From the NCBI RefSeq assembly GCF_025698545.1, contig NC_068577.1, forward strand, positions 1,955,501 to 2,019,500: a stretch of DNA of 64,000 nt, written 5' to 3'. Both the position numbers and the translations under genes were made by a program. The notes under the pieces are model-generated. The model saw only the letters and a program-made list of their open reading frames with translations. It did not search any database and had not been told where the DNA came from. The stretch is from Gossypium raimondii (taxonomy: Eukaryota; Streptophyta; Magnoliopsida; Malvales; Malvaceae). This document shows positions 1 through 10,403 of the stretch, piece by piece; the first letter of the stretch is position 1, and every line of letters begins with the position of its first letter.

Positions 1-1150
1 ATGATTTTAGTGTAAAAATATTAGATTAATCCAGAATCATCACATGTCACAATCTAATTGGTTTGTCAATTTAATTTAATAGTCAACGAGGTCAGCAACG
101 AATTCCATTAATTGAGGAGCTTAATTGATAATTTTATTAACAACAAAAACTCAATTGATTGCGAATTTAAGAGAAGAGTTTATTTTTTACATTTTCTTAA
201 AAGCTTTTTCTACATATAATCCTTATTTAAAAATATATGTAATAATTGTACTATCTATCACATCAGAAGTCCAATACCAAAGCTTGAGTGTCTCACTATT
301 TAACTTAAAAAACGTTTAAAAAAAGCTTACATACAAAAACGGCAAAAAAACGTGAAAAAATTGATTACGCCTCTATATTAAATATGCACCAAAGTCAACT
401 CCGTAAATGGAATCCATAGTTGACCATTTCACCAATAAAATAAATTAATGGACTAATTAGATGGTGATACGTGATAATTTCTATTTTAATCTAATATTTG
501 CTCATAAAATATTAAAAATATTAAAATTATATAAACTTATAAATTTTAAAAAGTTATTAAAAAAGCTTAAAAATATTATAGAATATAATAAATTCTAATA
601 AAATTTATAAAATTAATAAAACACATTTAAAATATAAATTTTATAATAATGTATAAAAATTCTTAAAAACTTATAAAAATCATAAAAATATAAAAAAAAT
701 ATTTAAAATTATTAAAAATCAATATAAACATATAAAAATTATAAAAAAATCATAAAAACTTGAATTGAATCGAATCAACCGGTTGAATCAGTTAGACTGA
801 AATGACAATAGTATAGGTCTGGAGAAAGCCATTAGATCAGTTGACCTAAGAATCTAGATTTTTTTTATTATTTTAAAAATATTTTTTATTGTTTTATTTG
901 ATTGATCTGGACGGACGGTTGAACTAGTCAAATCGACGAACCGGTAGCTTGATCGGTTCAACCACTAGTTTGGTTCTAAAAACCTTGGTTAGAATATTTC
1001 ATACTGATATATGCTAATAGTTGAATAATGAAATTTTGGTTTGATAATATCTAATTGTACTAAAAATACTTTATATAATCCAATACTTAGCAAAACATTT
1101 TTCACAACTTGATTCTAGCAACGTTTAGGATCTCCACTATCTACTTTATG
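1..1150. other. AT-rich intergenic DNA
   Basis: No convincing gene is seen here. The stretch from about 480 to 760 is very AT-rich with short A/T-run repeats. At 765-985 there is a segment rich in the words AACCGGTT, GGTTGAA and CGGTTCAACC around a poly-T core, resembling a degenerate MITE also seen near 16560-16850 and 60700-60930. The small ORF at 125-319 shows no domain. Confidence 0.6.
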
Positions 1151-2262
1151 TGGTAAACTCTTATATCAATTGAAGATTTAAAACCATTGCTGCAATATAA
1201 GATAGGTGCTTGGAAGGAGCGACAGGGTAGTAGGCATTTCTTTGGCACCAAATTGTAAATAGTAAACAAACAAAACATATGCGTAGTTCGGTTTTTCTAC
1301 ATCTTTGGAGCTTAGTTCAGTGAGAAATATCAACTCTCTTCAACAATTGCAATAAGTGATTCTAACCTATCACACATCCTGTGACAATTTTCCTCACATT
1401 TGCACCTTGAAGATCAATACTATCACCATTAAGTTCACCCTTGTGAACTCAGCAAGTAAAATAATAACACAAAAGGTTTTACTATCAAATAGCACCCTAA
1501 GGAAAGTTCCTTACTTGAACAAATTTAATGCTCTCAATTCTTAGATAAAGTGGAAATATGGAAATTTAGGGATAGGGTACAAGCACATAACATTTGAGTT
1601 ACCTATAACGGAAACTTGACTCAGCACTTGATATAATGTCAAATTTTGATCGATTCAAAATACATCATCAGCATGCGACTGCTAAAACTATAAAATAATA
1701 AATAGTATATTGTGCTAAGAAAAAAGTGCTAGATACTGGTAATGGTAAGGGGAAGGATGAGTAATATACTCTTAGTAGACTCATAACATAAATGTGTTAG
1801 AGTGTTATAATTATGGGAACACTCTTAGGATCTACCTATGTGAGTGTGAAGTGTGGTCACTTCTAAGAGCTTAAGGGCTTGACCTTAATAACACTCATGA
1901 AAAGAGGTTACTAAACACATGACCATAATAATGTCCATGAATACTCTGCATTGACTAGTGTTGTAATCATTGTGTGAGATGTGTTCGGTTAATTAAATGG
2001 AATAATTGGTTCAAAACATAATCTACTATGAAATTTCGATTAACTTTAACATGTCTTCACTGAGTAAATGTTCAATTGTATAACACTTTCACTTATGCAA
2101 CTGATTCCCAGATTATCAAAATCTAAAATATTTCAAAAATGGGGGGAGATTGTTGAAATATATTCAAAATACTTATAATGTTTCAATAATTATAATTGAA
2201 ACGTAACTCATTAATTCCTATAAATAGGAGTGGAAACACATGTAACTCACGCGTTTTTAGGT
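1150..2262 (+). mobile_element. Ty1/copia retrotransposon remnant, 3' end
   Basis: A purine run GGGGGGAGAT at 2141-2150 is directly followed by TGTTGAAATA at 2151, the usual layout of a polypurine tract and the first bases of a 3' LTR. The LTR is cut short near 2262, where another repeat begins. The upstream DNA (about 1750-2140) looks like the non-coding 3' internal region of such an element. No reverse transcriptase or integrase reading frame remains. The TG start and PPT are visible; assignment to copia is inferred from similarity to the LTR at 6616. Confidence 0.5.
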
Positions 2263-2610
2263 TTCTAATACTTTATATTATGTAATTTAGAACACATTAT
2301 AAAATAAACTTATACTAAATATATAATACTTCTCTAATTTAAATATTAAAATAATGCTAAGATGACTATATAAAACTTTCAAAAATATAAAATATAAAAT
2401 ATTAAAATAAAATAAAATAAATATTTAAAAAAAAGTAAAAAATAGTATGGGTGGGCCTAAAATGAGTTTAGGTTATTCTTTTGCAAATATGAATAAATTT
2501 GAAAAAAAAAATTATACCCATATTTCCAATCGAGCCAAACTTAAATAAACATAAAAAATGTTAATAACATGTTTAGATCCGCCATACCCAACCTATCAAT
2601 ACCCCGATAT
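2261..2610. repeat. Dispersed non-coding repeat, partial copy
   Basis: Bases 2261-2362 match 61174-61278 at about 90% (a stretch reading TTTATATTATGTAATTTAGA in both). This copy continues into GGGTGGGCC-rich sequence near 2447, the kind of end word also seen in the element at 44085-44670. It is probably a non-autonomous DNA element. No coding capacity is seen. From 2610 to 3440 there is further intergenic DNA without a recognisable gene. Confidence 0.4.
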
Positions 2611-3457
2611 GCATTAAGCCTCGTAAACGCATCTCCACAATGATCATAACCGTGACAACCAACTCCCCCCATTTATTCATTAGCTGTTTTAAAATATATC
2701 TAACAAACCCTCCGTTTCTTTAAATATGACCCATAAAACTCAAAAGACATACTTGAAGCTTGCATGATCTCGCTTTAATCTTTGCCTTTTTTTTTGGGGG
2801 AGAAAGAAAGTGGTTGGCATCTAAAAGTCCAATTCAGAATTTGACACAATTAAACAGTTTGATATCACATTCCCAATATTTGAATCAAGCCAATCTTGAG
2901 TTTATATATATTCCCTTTAAAGAGAAGCTTAATTTTTGTAGCTGTTAGTCTGTTTTTGCTTGTAGAACTGTTGCTTCCATGGGGGTTTCCTCCTTGTTCC
3001 TCCATGACCTGTTTCTTCATTAAACTTTAAAAGGATATAGCATGAGATCTAACTCTGAAATGACTGCTTGATGTAAACTCTGAAATTTGCTTTACTACTA
3101 ATATATGGTAGGTAAATGTCAGTGTCATGTTTGGGGCTAATGATATATGATACTATCAAATGTTACAGAATTGCTTCGTTGGTTCCAAGTTTCACCCATG
3201 AAGATAATGTGGGTTTTGTACTATTAACATAGAAATAAGCTCAGAATCACGTCCATTATGGGACATAGAATAGCATTCATGTAGTATAGATTTCTTTGTT
3301 TAAATATCAAGCTTTGACTTATCTTTGACACCACTCTAAAGTTGCTCTAACAACTGGGTCTGCATCATACTGAAGTCTAAAATGAAGCTATGGGTTTCTT
3401 TATATATATATTTTAAACTGAGATAGTTTCCATCATCTAATTAAAAAAAAAGTACAC

Positions 3458-3490
3458 ACCAAACACCCCTTTGCCTTTCACTATATATAC
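3458..3490 (+). promoter_or_regulatory. LAC17 core promoter: SMRE-like MYB site and TATA box
   Basis: ACCAAAC at 3458-3464 fits the published MYB46/MYB83 secondary-wall consensus ACC(A/T)A(A/C)(T/C). A TATATATA box at 3482-3489 lies about 95 bases before the laccase ATG, leaving room for a short 5' UTR. The site and spacing are seen directly; control by secondary-wall MYBs is inference, though it fits the role of this laccase in lignifying walls. Confidence 0.45.
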
Positions 3491-3579
3491 ACTCTTTTGT
3501 ATTCTTCAATGAATACATACTCAAGGAGTAGTTCATAAGTTCACTCAAACGGAAGAGAAATCAGACCAAGAAAAAAGAA

Positions 3580-5799
3580 ATGGGAGTTTTTCTTCTTTCA
3601 TCACCAGCATTTCTGGTTTTCTTCTCATTTTTCACTTTCTGTCTACTTGTTGACCCTGTATTTGGGATCACCAGGCACTACAAATTTGATGTATGTATTA
3701 ATTTGATAGGATTATCAACCAAATATCTGTTTGATTGTGACTTGGTGTACCTTACCCATTTTGTAGGTCAAGTTGCATAATGTGACACGTTTGTGCCATA
3801 CAAGGAGCATTGTTTCGGTGAATGGACAATTTCCAGGGCCTCGCATTGTAGCAAGGGAGGGTGATCAGCTTCTCATAAAAGTGGTCAATCATGTGCCTAA
3901 CAATGTTTCTATCCACTGGTATTGAAGTTTACTTTGAAAATGACATTATGCAGATATTAAATTTACATGCTGAATAAATGATCTATGCTTAACGTGGGAA
4001 GGTCTAAAGTTACATGCTATATATGGTGATGTCTTTTCGAAACAGGCATGGCATTCGACAGCTTCAAAGCGGTTGGGCGGATGGGCCAGCATATGTGACT
4101 CAGTGTCCCATACAAACTGGCCAAAGCTACGTTTACAACTTCACCATTATAGGCCAAAGAGGGACTCTCTTTTGGCATGCCCATATATCATGGCTAAGAG
4201 CCACTCTTTATGGTCCCATTATCATTCTTCACAAGCGTGGCATACCTTACCCTTTTGCTAAGCCTTACAAGGAAGTTCCCATTGTCTTCGGTAACGAAAT
4301 CATCAACGAACCGATCCATTAAGATTCTACATTTATTTTGCTAACTCAAATTGACATGAACCCCTTTATGATAAAATTGCAGGAGAGTGGTTCAATTCAG
4401 ATCCTGAGGCTGTAATTAGCCAGGCACTCCAGACTGGTGGGGGTCCAAATGTCTCTGATGCTTATACCATCAATGGTCTCCCCGGACCACTTTATACCTG
4501 CTCAGCCAAAGGTAATAAATAGCTAAAATTTTGTCTTAAGCTTTAGACATACACACACATGCACACATACATTATAGAGCTATGGGATTCACTTGTGGAC
4601 TGACAACTTTGACAGATACATTCAAGCTGAAGGTGAAGCCTGGCAAAACTTACCTTCTGCGTTTAGTCAATGCGGCACTCAATGATGAGCTCTTCTTCAG
4701 CATAGCAAATCACACACTAACTGTTGTTGATGTTGATGCCGTTTATGTTAAACCATTCAAGACTGAAACTCTTCTCATCACCCCTGGTCAGACCACAAAT
4801 GTGATCCTTAAGACCAAACCAAGCTATCCAAATGCCACTTTCTTCATGACGGCTAGACCATATGTGACAGGCCAAGGAACATTCGATAATTCAACTGTTG
4901 CCGGTATTTTAGAATACGAGTCACCACCCAATAGCCTTCATTCAAGCATAATGTTGCCCTTGTTTAAACCAATTCTACCTGCTTTGAACGACACTTCCTT
5001 TGCTACAAAATTCGGGAGTAAACTCCGTAGCTTGGCCAGTGCACAATATCCTGCCAATGTGCCTCAGAAGGTTGATAAGCATTTTTTCTTCACTGTTGGT
5101 CTCGGAACCAGCCCATGCCAGCATAACCAAACCTGCCAAGGACCTAATGGAACCAAGTTCGCAGCTTCAGTGAATAATGTATCGTTTGCAATGCCAACTT
5201 CAGCACTACTCCAGGCTCATTTCTTCGGCCAATTTAACGGAGTTTACACCCCTGATTTTCCTAGCACTCCTATAACTCCATTTAACTATACAGGCTCACC
5301 ACCTAACAATACTACGGTAAGCAACGGAACAAAGGTAGTAGTGCTTCCTTTTAACACTTCCGTGGAGCTAGTTATGCAGGACACGAGCATTCTTGGAGCC
5401 GAAAGCCACCCTCTTCATCTACATGGCTTCAATTTCTTCATCGTCGGCCAAGGTTTTGGCAACTTTGATCCAAATAAGGACCCTGCAAAGTTCAATCTGA
5501 TTGACCCCGTTGAAAGGAACACTGTTGGTGTGCCATCAGGAGGTTGGGTTGCAATTCGTTTTCTAGCTGACAATCCAGGTAAGTGACATGTTAAACACCA
5601 ATTAGATTCATCAAATGCTTGCTTTGAGTTGATGATGACGATTGATAACAAGAATCACATGTTTGCAGGGGTATGGTTCATGCATTGCCATCTAGAAGTG
5701 CACACCAGCTGGGGCTTGAAGATGGCTTGGATTGTCTTGGATGGTGAACTTCCTACTCAGAAATTGTTGCCTCCACCAGCAGATCTTCCTAAATGTTGA
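3580..5799 (+). CDS. LAC17: Laccase-17-like multicopper oxidase
   Basis: A secreted laccase that oxidises monolignols in the apoplast during lignin formation. Six exons with GT-AG borders: 3580-3690, 3767-3918, 4046-4290, 4383-4511, 4616-5578 and 5669-5799, giving 1731 nt and 576 residues, almost the length of Arabidopsis LAC17. A signal peptide covers about residues 1-28 (hydrophobic, ending VFG before ITRHYK). All four copper motifs are present: HWHG (H87, H89), HAH (H132, H134), HPLHLHG (477-483) and HCHLEVH (539-545). The C-terminus [10 protein letters not shown] is typical of this clade. There are many N-x-S/T sites. The start is the first ATG after the TATA box. A miR397-type target lies in exon 5. 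No lesion is seen. The assignment to LAC17 rather than LAC2 or LAC4 rests on remembered sequence similarity. Confidence 0.96.
4665..4685 (+). promoter_or_regulatory. Predicted miR397 target site in the laccase mRNA
   Basis: These 21 bases, in the codons for the NAALNDE stretch, pair with miR397a (UCAUUGAGUGCAGCGUUGAUG, recalled). The eleven bases GCACTCAATGA opposite the miRNA 5' half pair perfectly. There are two mismatches at the miRNA 3' end, one G:U pair and one mismatch near miRNA position 12. miR397 cleavage of LAC2, LAC4 and LAC17 is known in Arabidopsis; its action here is inferred. Confidence 0.7.
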
Positions 5800-6440
5800 T
5801 CGATATGACACTTCTTGTGTTCATTTTGGCCGAAAACCTGCCTGAACCTTTTTTTTTTTTTTTTTAAATTTCAGCCATTTTGATTTGTTGACTTTTTTTT
5901 TTATTTTTTTTGGCATTGGCCTATCAATGGTCCAAATTTGTTTTCTTGATTCTTGCGAAGTTAGGACAGTAAGCAAGCAATTTATTTTGTAACAAGCCTC
6001 AGAAGCATATCTGTACAATTTGCAACTCCTCCATACTAAATTTATTGCTTTATTTTCATTAAAATACCATTTCCCTGACTGATCAGCTCAACCTTAATCA
6101 TCTTTTAGAATCTTCGTTAATAACAATAATATGCTGTGGTCTCATAAAAAACCCACTTTATTATAGAATTTGTCCATGCATTTTTACAGGTTTCCAAGCA
6201 ATCTCATATATTGATTACATTAAAATTTAATACTGTTTAGTAAAGCATTCAACTTAGCTGAAGTTGTTAACACTTTTTCCAAGCTTTGCAAGAATTCTGA
6301 GCATAGGAAGTTGTAACGAAGTTCAAAATTAATCTATCTCAGCGTAGCCTTACTTGAATTCCACTATTAAATCTCACAATATAATAATTTAAGTCTAACT
6401 TATTCTAATCCATGTATAATTGCAGCATTTTTCAAGTGTC
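5800..6440. other. Laccase 3' UTR and intergenic DNA
   Basis: Directly after the stop there are two long T runs (about 5850-5865 and 5895-5910), then AT-rich DNA that plausibly holds the polyadenylation region near 6040-6060. No other gene is seen. The antisense ORF at 5821-6018 is only the complement of these T runs. Confidence 0.5.
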
Positions 6441-6615
6441 GTAACATTTTCAAAATATATATAGTGTTTCAATAGTTGTAACAAAAGTTGCAAGTAATTA
6501 GTTATGTCTCTGAAATTCAAAAATTATACCACTTTATTATTAACAAATAGTCATAATTATTCAAGTAAACATCTCGAGGTTCATTTGCAAGTAATTCTTT
6601 TGCACACCATAATAT
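6440..6615 (+). mobile_element. Deleted copy of a copia-type LTR
   Basis: The start (CGTAACATTTTCAAAATATA) and end (TTTTGCACACC) resemble the start and end of the adjacent LTR at 6616-7328, but about 500 bases of the middle are missing. The two copies lie head to tail. Similarity was judged by eye and is moderate. Confidence 0.4.
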
Positions 6616-7328
6616 TGTTGGAACATTTTCAAATATTTATAGTATCCCAATAACTATAAATGAATGAGTGTAATTAATCAAAGGATAAAACTTTTGGTCA
6701 TTGGTCAAAAGTTATATTATTTGATTTTTAAAGAATTATAACTATTCAAAAATATTATTTGAATAGTTACAAAATTAAATGAATAATTATTATTATTTAT
6801 TTATTCATAAAGACACCTATTGAAAGATGTCTCTATGAAGAGACATGAAAATTCCTATAAATAGGAATGAGATTTCATTTGGAAATCATATCAACAAATT
6901 CTAATATTCTTTCTTTTCTTCCTTCATTTTCTAATATTATTAGATTATTCTATAAAGTATTACTGCAAAAATCCTTTGTAGAAATTGAGGTTTTTGTTAT
7001 ACATGCTCAGTGCATAGTGGACTATTCTCGTCAGTGCAAAACGCAAATAGTCATTGGCTTCATTGTATCCTCGAGGTTAATTTGCTTGGAACTCATTTGC
7101 ACACTGAAGATAAGTGGGGGCGAATATAACCTTAAAGATAGTGGCTTGATACACGCCTTGGAGCCTTGTCCTATTTCTTCTTTTTCTTTTCGAGTTCCGA
7201 TCGTGTGTTCGAGATTTTCCTTACCAGAGTTTTGAACTAACAAATATAAGTGGAGGCGAATAGAACCTTAAAAAAGTGACATTGATACTTGATTTCTCAT
7301 AAGTTTATTTTATCTCCGCACACCAACA
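6616..7328 (+). mobile_element. Solo LTR, copia-type
   Basis: About 713 bp with matching ends TGTTGG...CCAACA. The leader-like CCTATAAATAGGAATGAGAT at about 6853-6872 looks like an LTR promoter (TATAAATA). No internal retrotransposon domain lies beside it, so it is probably a solo LTR. The flanks AATAT and TTAAA do not match, so a target-site duplication is not supported. The ORFs at 6867-7235 and 7031-7243 lie in this non-coding repeat and are not believed to be genes. Confidence 0.5.
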
Positions 7329-7847
7329 TTAAATACGCTTAGAACAAACTCTTCCCGAATATAAACAACCAATTCCTACGAAAAGTTGAAAACAAATCAC
7401 TCAAAGATGGAAGATAATAGCACATAAAATGTTTTTCACAGAATGAACTCAATTGTGTGCTCTAAGCTTTACACAAATCCCATGAATGGCAATTTATAAG
7501 CTTACAAGACTTAACTCTAACTAAGAGATAAGTAGGATAATAATATAATTTACTTATTGGTTTTTCACAGTTTCAATTACTAACAAGATAACCTTTAATT
7601 ATCATCAAAATAATCTATGATAATAATGAATAATCTTCACTAATCTTAGCTGAAATATTCACTCTTAATCATCCATAATATATGCTTATCATAATCCATA
7701 TGAAGAGATTTTATCAACAAGGACTTTGTGGTTTTTGTTTCCTTGCTTAACTTAAAGTTTAGTTTTGTCGTGGATTAGTGGTTGAGAATTATCAAACAAA
7801 TCAAGGTAATTATGTTGTTAAGCATTCTTTTTTTTATCAAAAACATT
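7329..7847. other. Intergenic DNA
   Basis: No gene or clear repeat boundary is recognised between the LTR at 6616-7328 and the LTR at 7848-8465. It is AT-rich. Confidence 0.5.
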
Positions 7848-8465
7848 TGTAAGTGTCACGAGGCTAGAACTTTAGTCTAGCAAATCGCGTAGCCTTACGA
7901 GATTTCTTTGTTTATCAGTCTAACTCTCAAAAAGTGAGAATTCTCTTGAAAATTCTCTAAGACGCCAAAAATAAAATGGAAGCAACCCAAAAGTGAATGA
8001 GTAACGAAAAAACTTGGAAAGCCACAAGAAAGTGATGCACATAATGTGTGTGAGTAAACGCTCTCAAATATATTCTTTATCTCAAGAATAAAGTACAATA
8101 GGATGATTACAAATGAGGGGGCATTTATTTATAGTTGAGCTCCCCCAGATCCAACGGTACAAATTGAATTACATCAACAATTGAGGCTACTACCTATCTA
8201 CAATATGAGAGTCCTAAGGGATTTAAACTCTATACAATATTATTATTTAGGATTTACAATAATTACTCTGGTAATCCTAGTTTTATTAGAGTGTTTCATA
8301 GGGCCACCCAAGCTTCAAATAGATGGGTTTCTCTTTGGGTTCTATGAATTGGGCCAATTCAAGCGGGTCAAATGAGCCTCATTTAATTAGTTGACCTCCA
8401 TTGGACACTCTTTGTGCATTAGTCACAAGCTTTTAGTCACAGGCTTTGATTTGCGACCCCAAACA
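7848..8465 (-). mobile_element. 3' LTR of a deleted Ty3/gypsy-like element
   Basis: Read on the minus strand it starts TGTTTGGGG and ends CACTTACA (618 bp, TG...CA). Directly before its start, at 8466-8480 on the plus strand, lies the complement of a purine tract (TTAGGGGAGAA), as expected for the polypurine tract that primes the second strand. It is therefore the downstream LTR of the minus-strand element at 8466-9420. Confidence 0.6.
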
Positions 8466-8689
8466 TTCTCCCCTAATCATTCTTACAACACCCTCGTCGC
8501 GTTCACAGGATGATATTAGTTCCCAACTTGTCTTTCTATCATGTAGTTTTGTCCCTCGAAACATTTACCTCAGCTTTTATCTCATCCATCGCCTAATTCA
8601 AACAGCTTCTCTTTTTGGTACATCTCGTTCGCAAGAGTCCACCACTCTTACTTGCCCCAATTGTGACTTTTTTCGATCGGAATCCTCTT

Positions 8690-9420
8690 AATCCTCACAA
8701 ATAGGCTTAAGCTTACCCACATTGAACATTGGGTTAACCTTAAGTATTCCCGCCAACTCCAGTTTGTAAGTTTCTTGATTTACCCGCTTTAAAACTCTGA
8801 AAGGGCCCCTATGTCTTTGTCAAACCAATGATAAGTTATAACGTAAAACACTAGATAATTGTTTAAGATTTACCTTACTTGTAGAATTTACTTGATTTGA
8901 CTGTCTAGTTTGCATCACTACTTTTTCCCATAAAGTCTGATGCACAACCCACTTCTCTCATAGGTGGTAGCTTAACAAGCTTCACATTGATTTTTCGCTC
9001 CTTTAGCATTTCCAAATGGGTCTCCTTCGCATTCCAATCTAAAAAGTCAATGTTCTTACCATAATGAACATCACCGGCTAGTTGGATTGCCGACAATACC
9101 TAGATTCCACCTTTCATGTCTCGACTCACCAGCACAACGCATTGTTGTTGTTGAGTATCCAAGATGCATGTACAACCGACAAAAGGAACCAACAGAGCAT
9201 TAATCTTGTCAAGGAAACTCAAGCCAAGAACAAAGTCGTAATTATCCAAATGAATTACCTCAAAGTCTTCCTTGCATTTTCATTGATCGATCTATAGTTC
9301 AACTCCTTGTACCACTTCAGTGGGGTTTGTAACGTGACCATGGATGGGATCAAACTCAGTGCTAGGATGATCAGTGCTACATGGATGCGACATGCTCGTC
9401 CGCACGCACCGCACCAATGG
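8690..9420 (-). pseudogene. Gypsy-type pol remnant: retropepsin part joined to integrase C-terminal part
   Basis: On the minus strand, about 9330-8905 translates into a retropepsin-like region (around DFEVIHLDNYDFVLGLSFLD) that runs into the ORF at 9096-8905. From about 8900 to 8690 it translates into a segment like the integrase C-terminal end (GPFRVLKRVNQETYKLEL and VNPMFNVGKLKP). Reverse transcriptase, RNase H and the integrase core are absent, so protease lies almost directly against the integrase tail. In-frame stops occur in both parts. It is an inactive internally deleted copy; family-level calls are from recognition of conserved phrases only. Confidence 0.65.
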
Positions 9421-10400
9421 TTAACCAATTAGGTAAACAAGGGGAAGAAGATAGTGGTAGAACAAAGGAGAATGAAGTGAAGGTTGGGAATGGTTTCAAT
9501 TTTTGAAAGAGTTAAGAGATCATAAAGGAGTGCCTATGTGAGTGTGTATGAGTTGTTTGCATGGCCTTTTATAGTGGCAGATAAGCTTGGATACATGTCT
9601 TAAGGTTACTGGCGAGGAAGTATGATTTGATGCTCTTGGCAGTGACAATAATGTTACGTCCTAAGATGAGACGTTTTAGGATGACTAACAATCAATTACT
9701 TTAAGTCTCCACATGGCCCTCACATGGTCTTAGAGGAGTTGTCCCTTTCTAAAGTTCGTTGAGTTGAGGTTTGCAAATTAAGCTCAAAGTTTGCAGTGTA
9801 GTTAATTCCATTAAGAGACACATGTTTAACTCACTATGAATGCACTTTGAGGTTCATGAGGTACACTATAAGGTCTACGAGACTTGCTACACAAGGTATA
9901 ACAATATGCAATGCTTATGAATACATTTTCATAAAATAAAGATTTTTTATTTTTATTTTTTTATTTTAAGTGATATCATAAAAATATATTAATTATTAAT
10001 TCCTATTATGACTATTCAATTATAAATTTAGATTTTTCAGGGTTCTCAGACTCGAGCTTGGGTTCTGTCAAGTTCGGATTTTCTCGGGCTTGAAATTTCT
10101 CAAACTCAAATCGTTATGGGCTCGGATCGGCACAAGCGAGCTTTCAAACTCGGGCTTGTTTTGCCAGTTCTAGTGAAACTAAAAGAAGGATTTTGAAAAT
10201 TGTAATGTATTTTTTTAATTAATTTTTATTTTTTAATATAATTTAGACAACTTTTAAAATTCGTTTATAAAGTTTTTTAATTCCAGAATAATTATTTTTT
10301 GTGGCTAAAACAAGCAAAAAAAGTTTGTAAGGTCCACTTCCAAGATATTTGGAAGATCCTTGCATTTATACTGTCCATTTATTTCACCACACTCCGTTCT
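9421..10400. other. Intergenic repeats
   Basis: No gene is supported. At 10020-10165 there is a stretch rich in CTCGGGCTTG words, resembling the end of the element at 44085-44670. The rest is AT-rich and possibly the gag side of the preceding retroelement. Confidence 0.4.
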
Positions 10401-10403
10401 TCC

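Noticed and set aside
6616..7328. Five-base target duplication around the copia LTR.
   Set aside because: AATAT and TTAAA do not match, so none is claimed.
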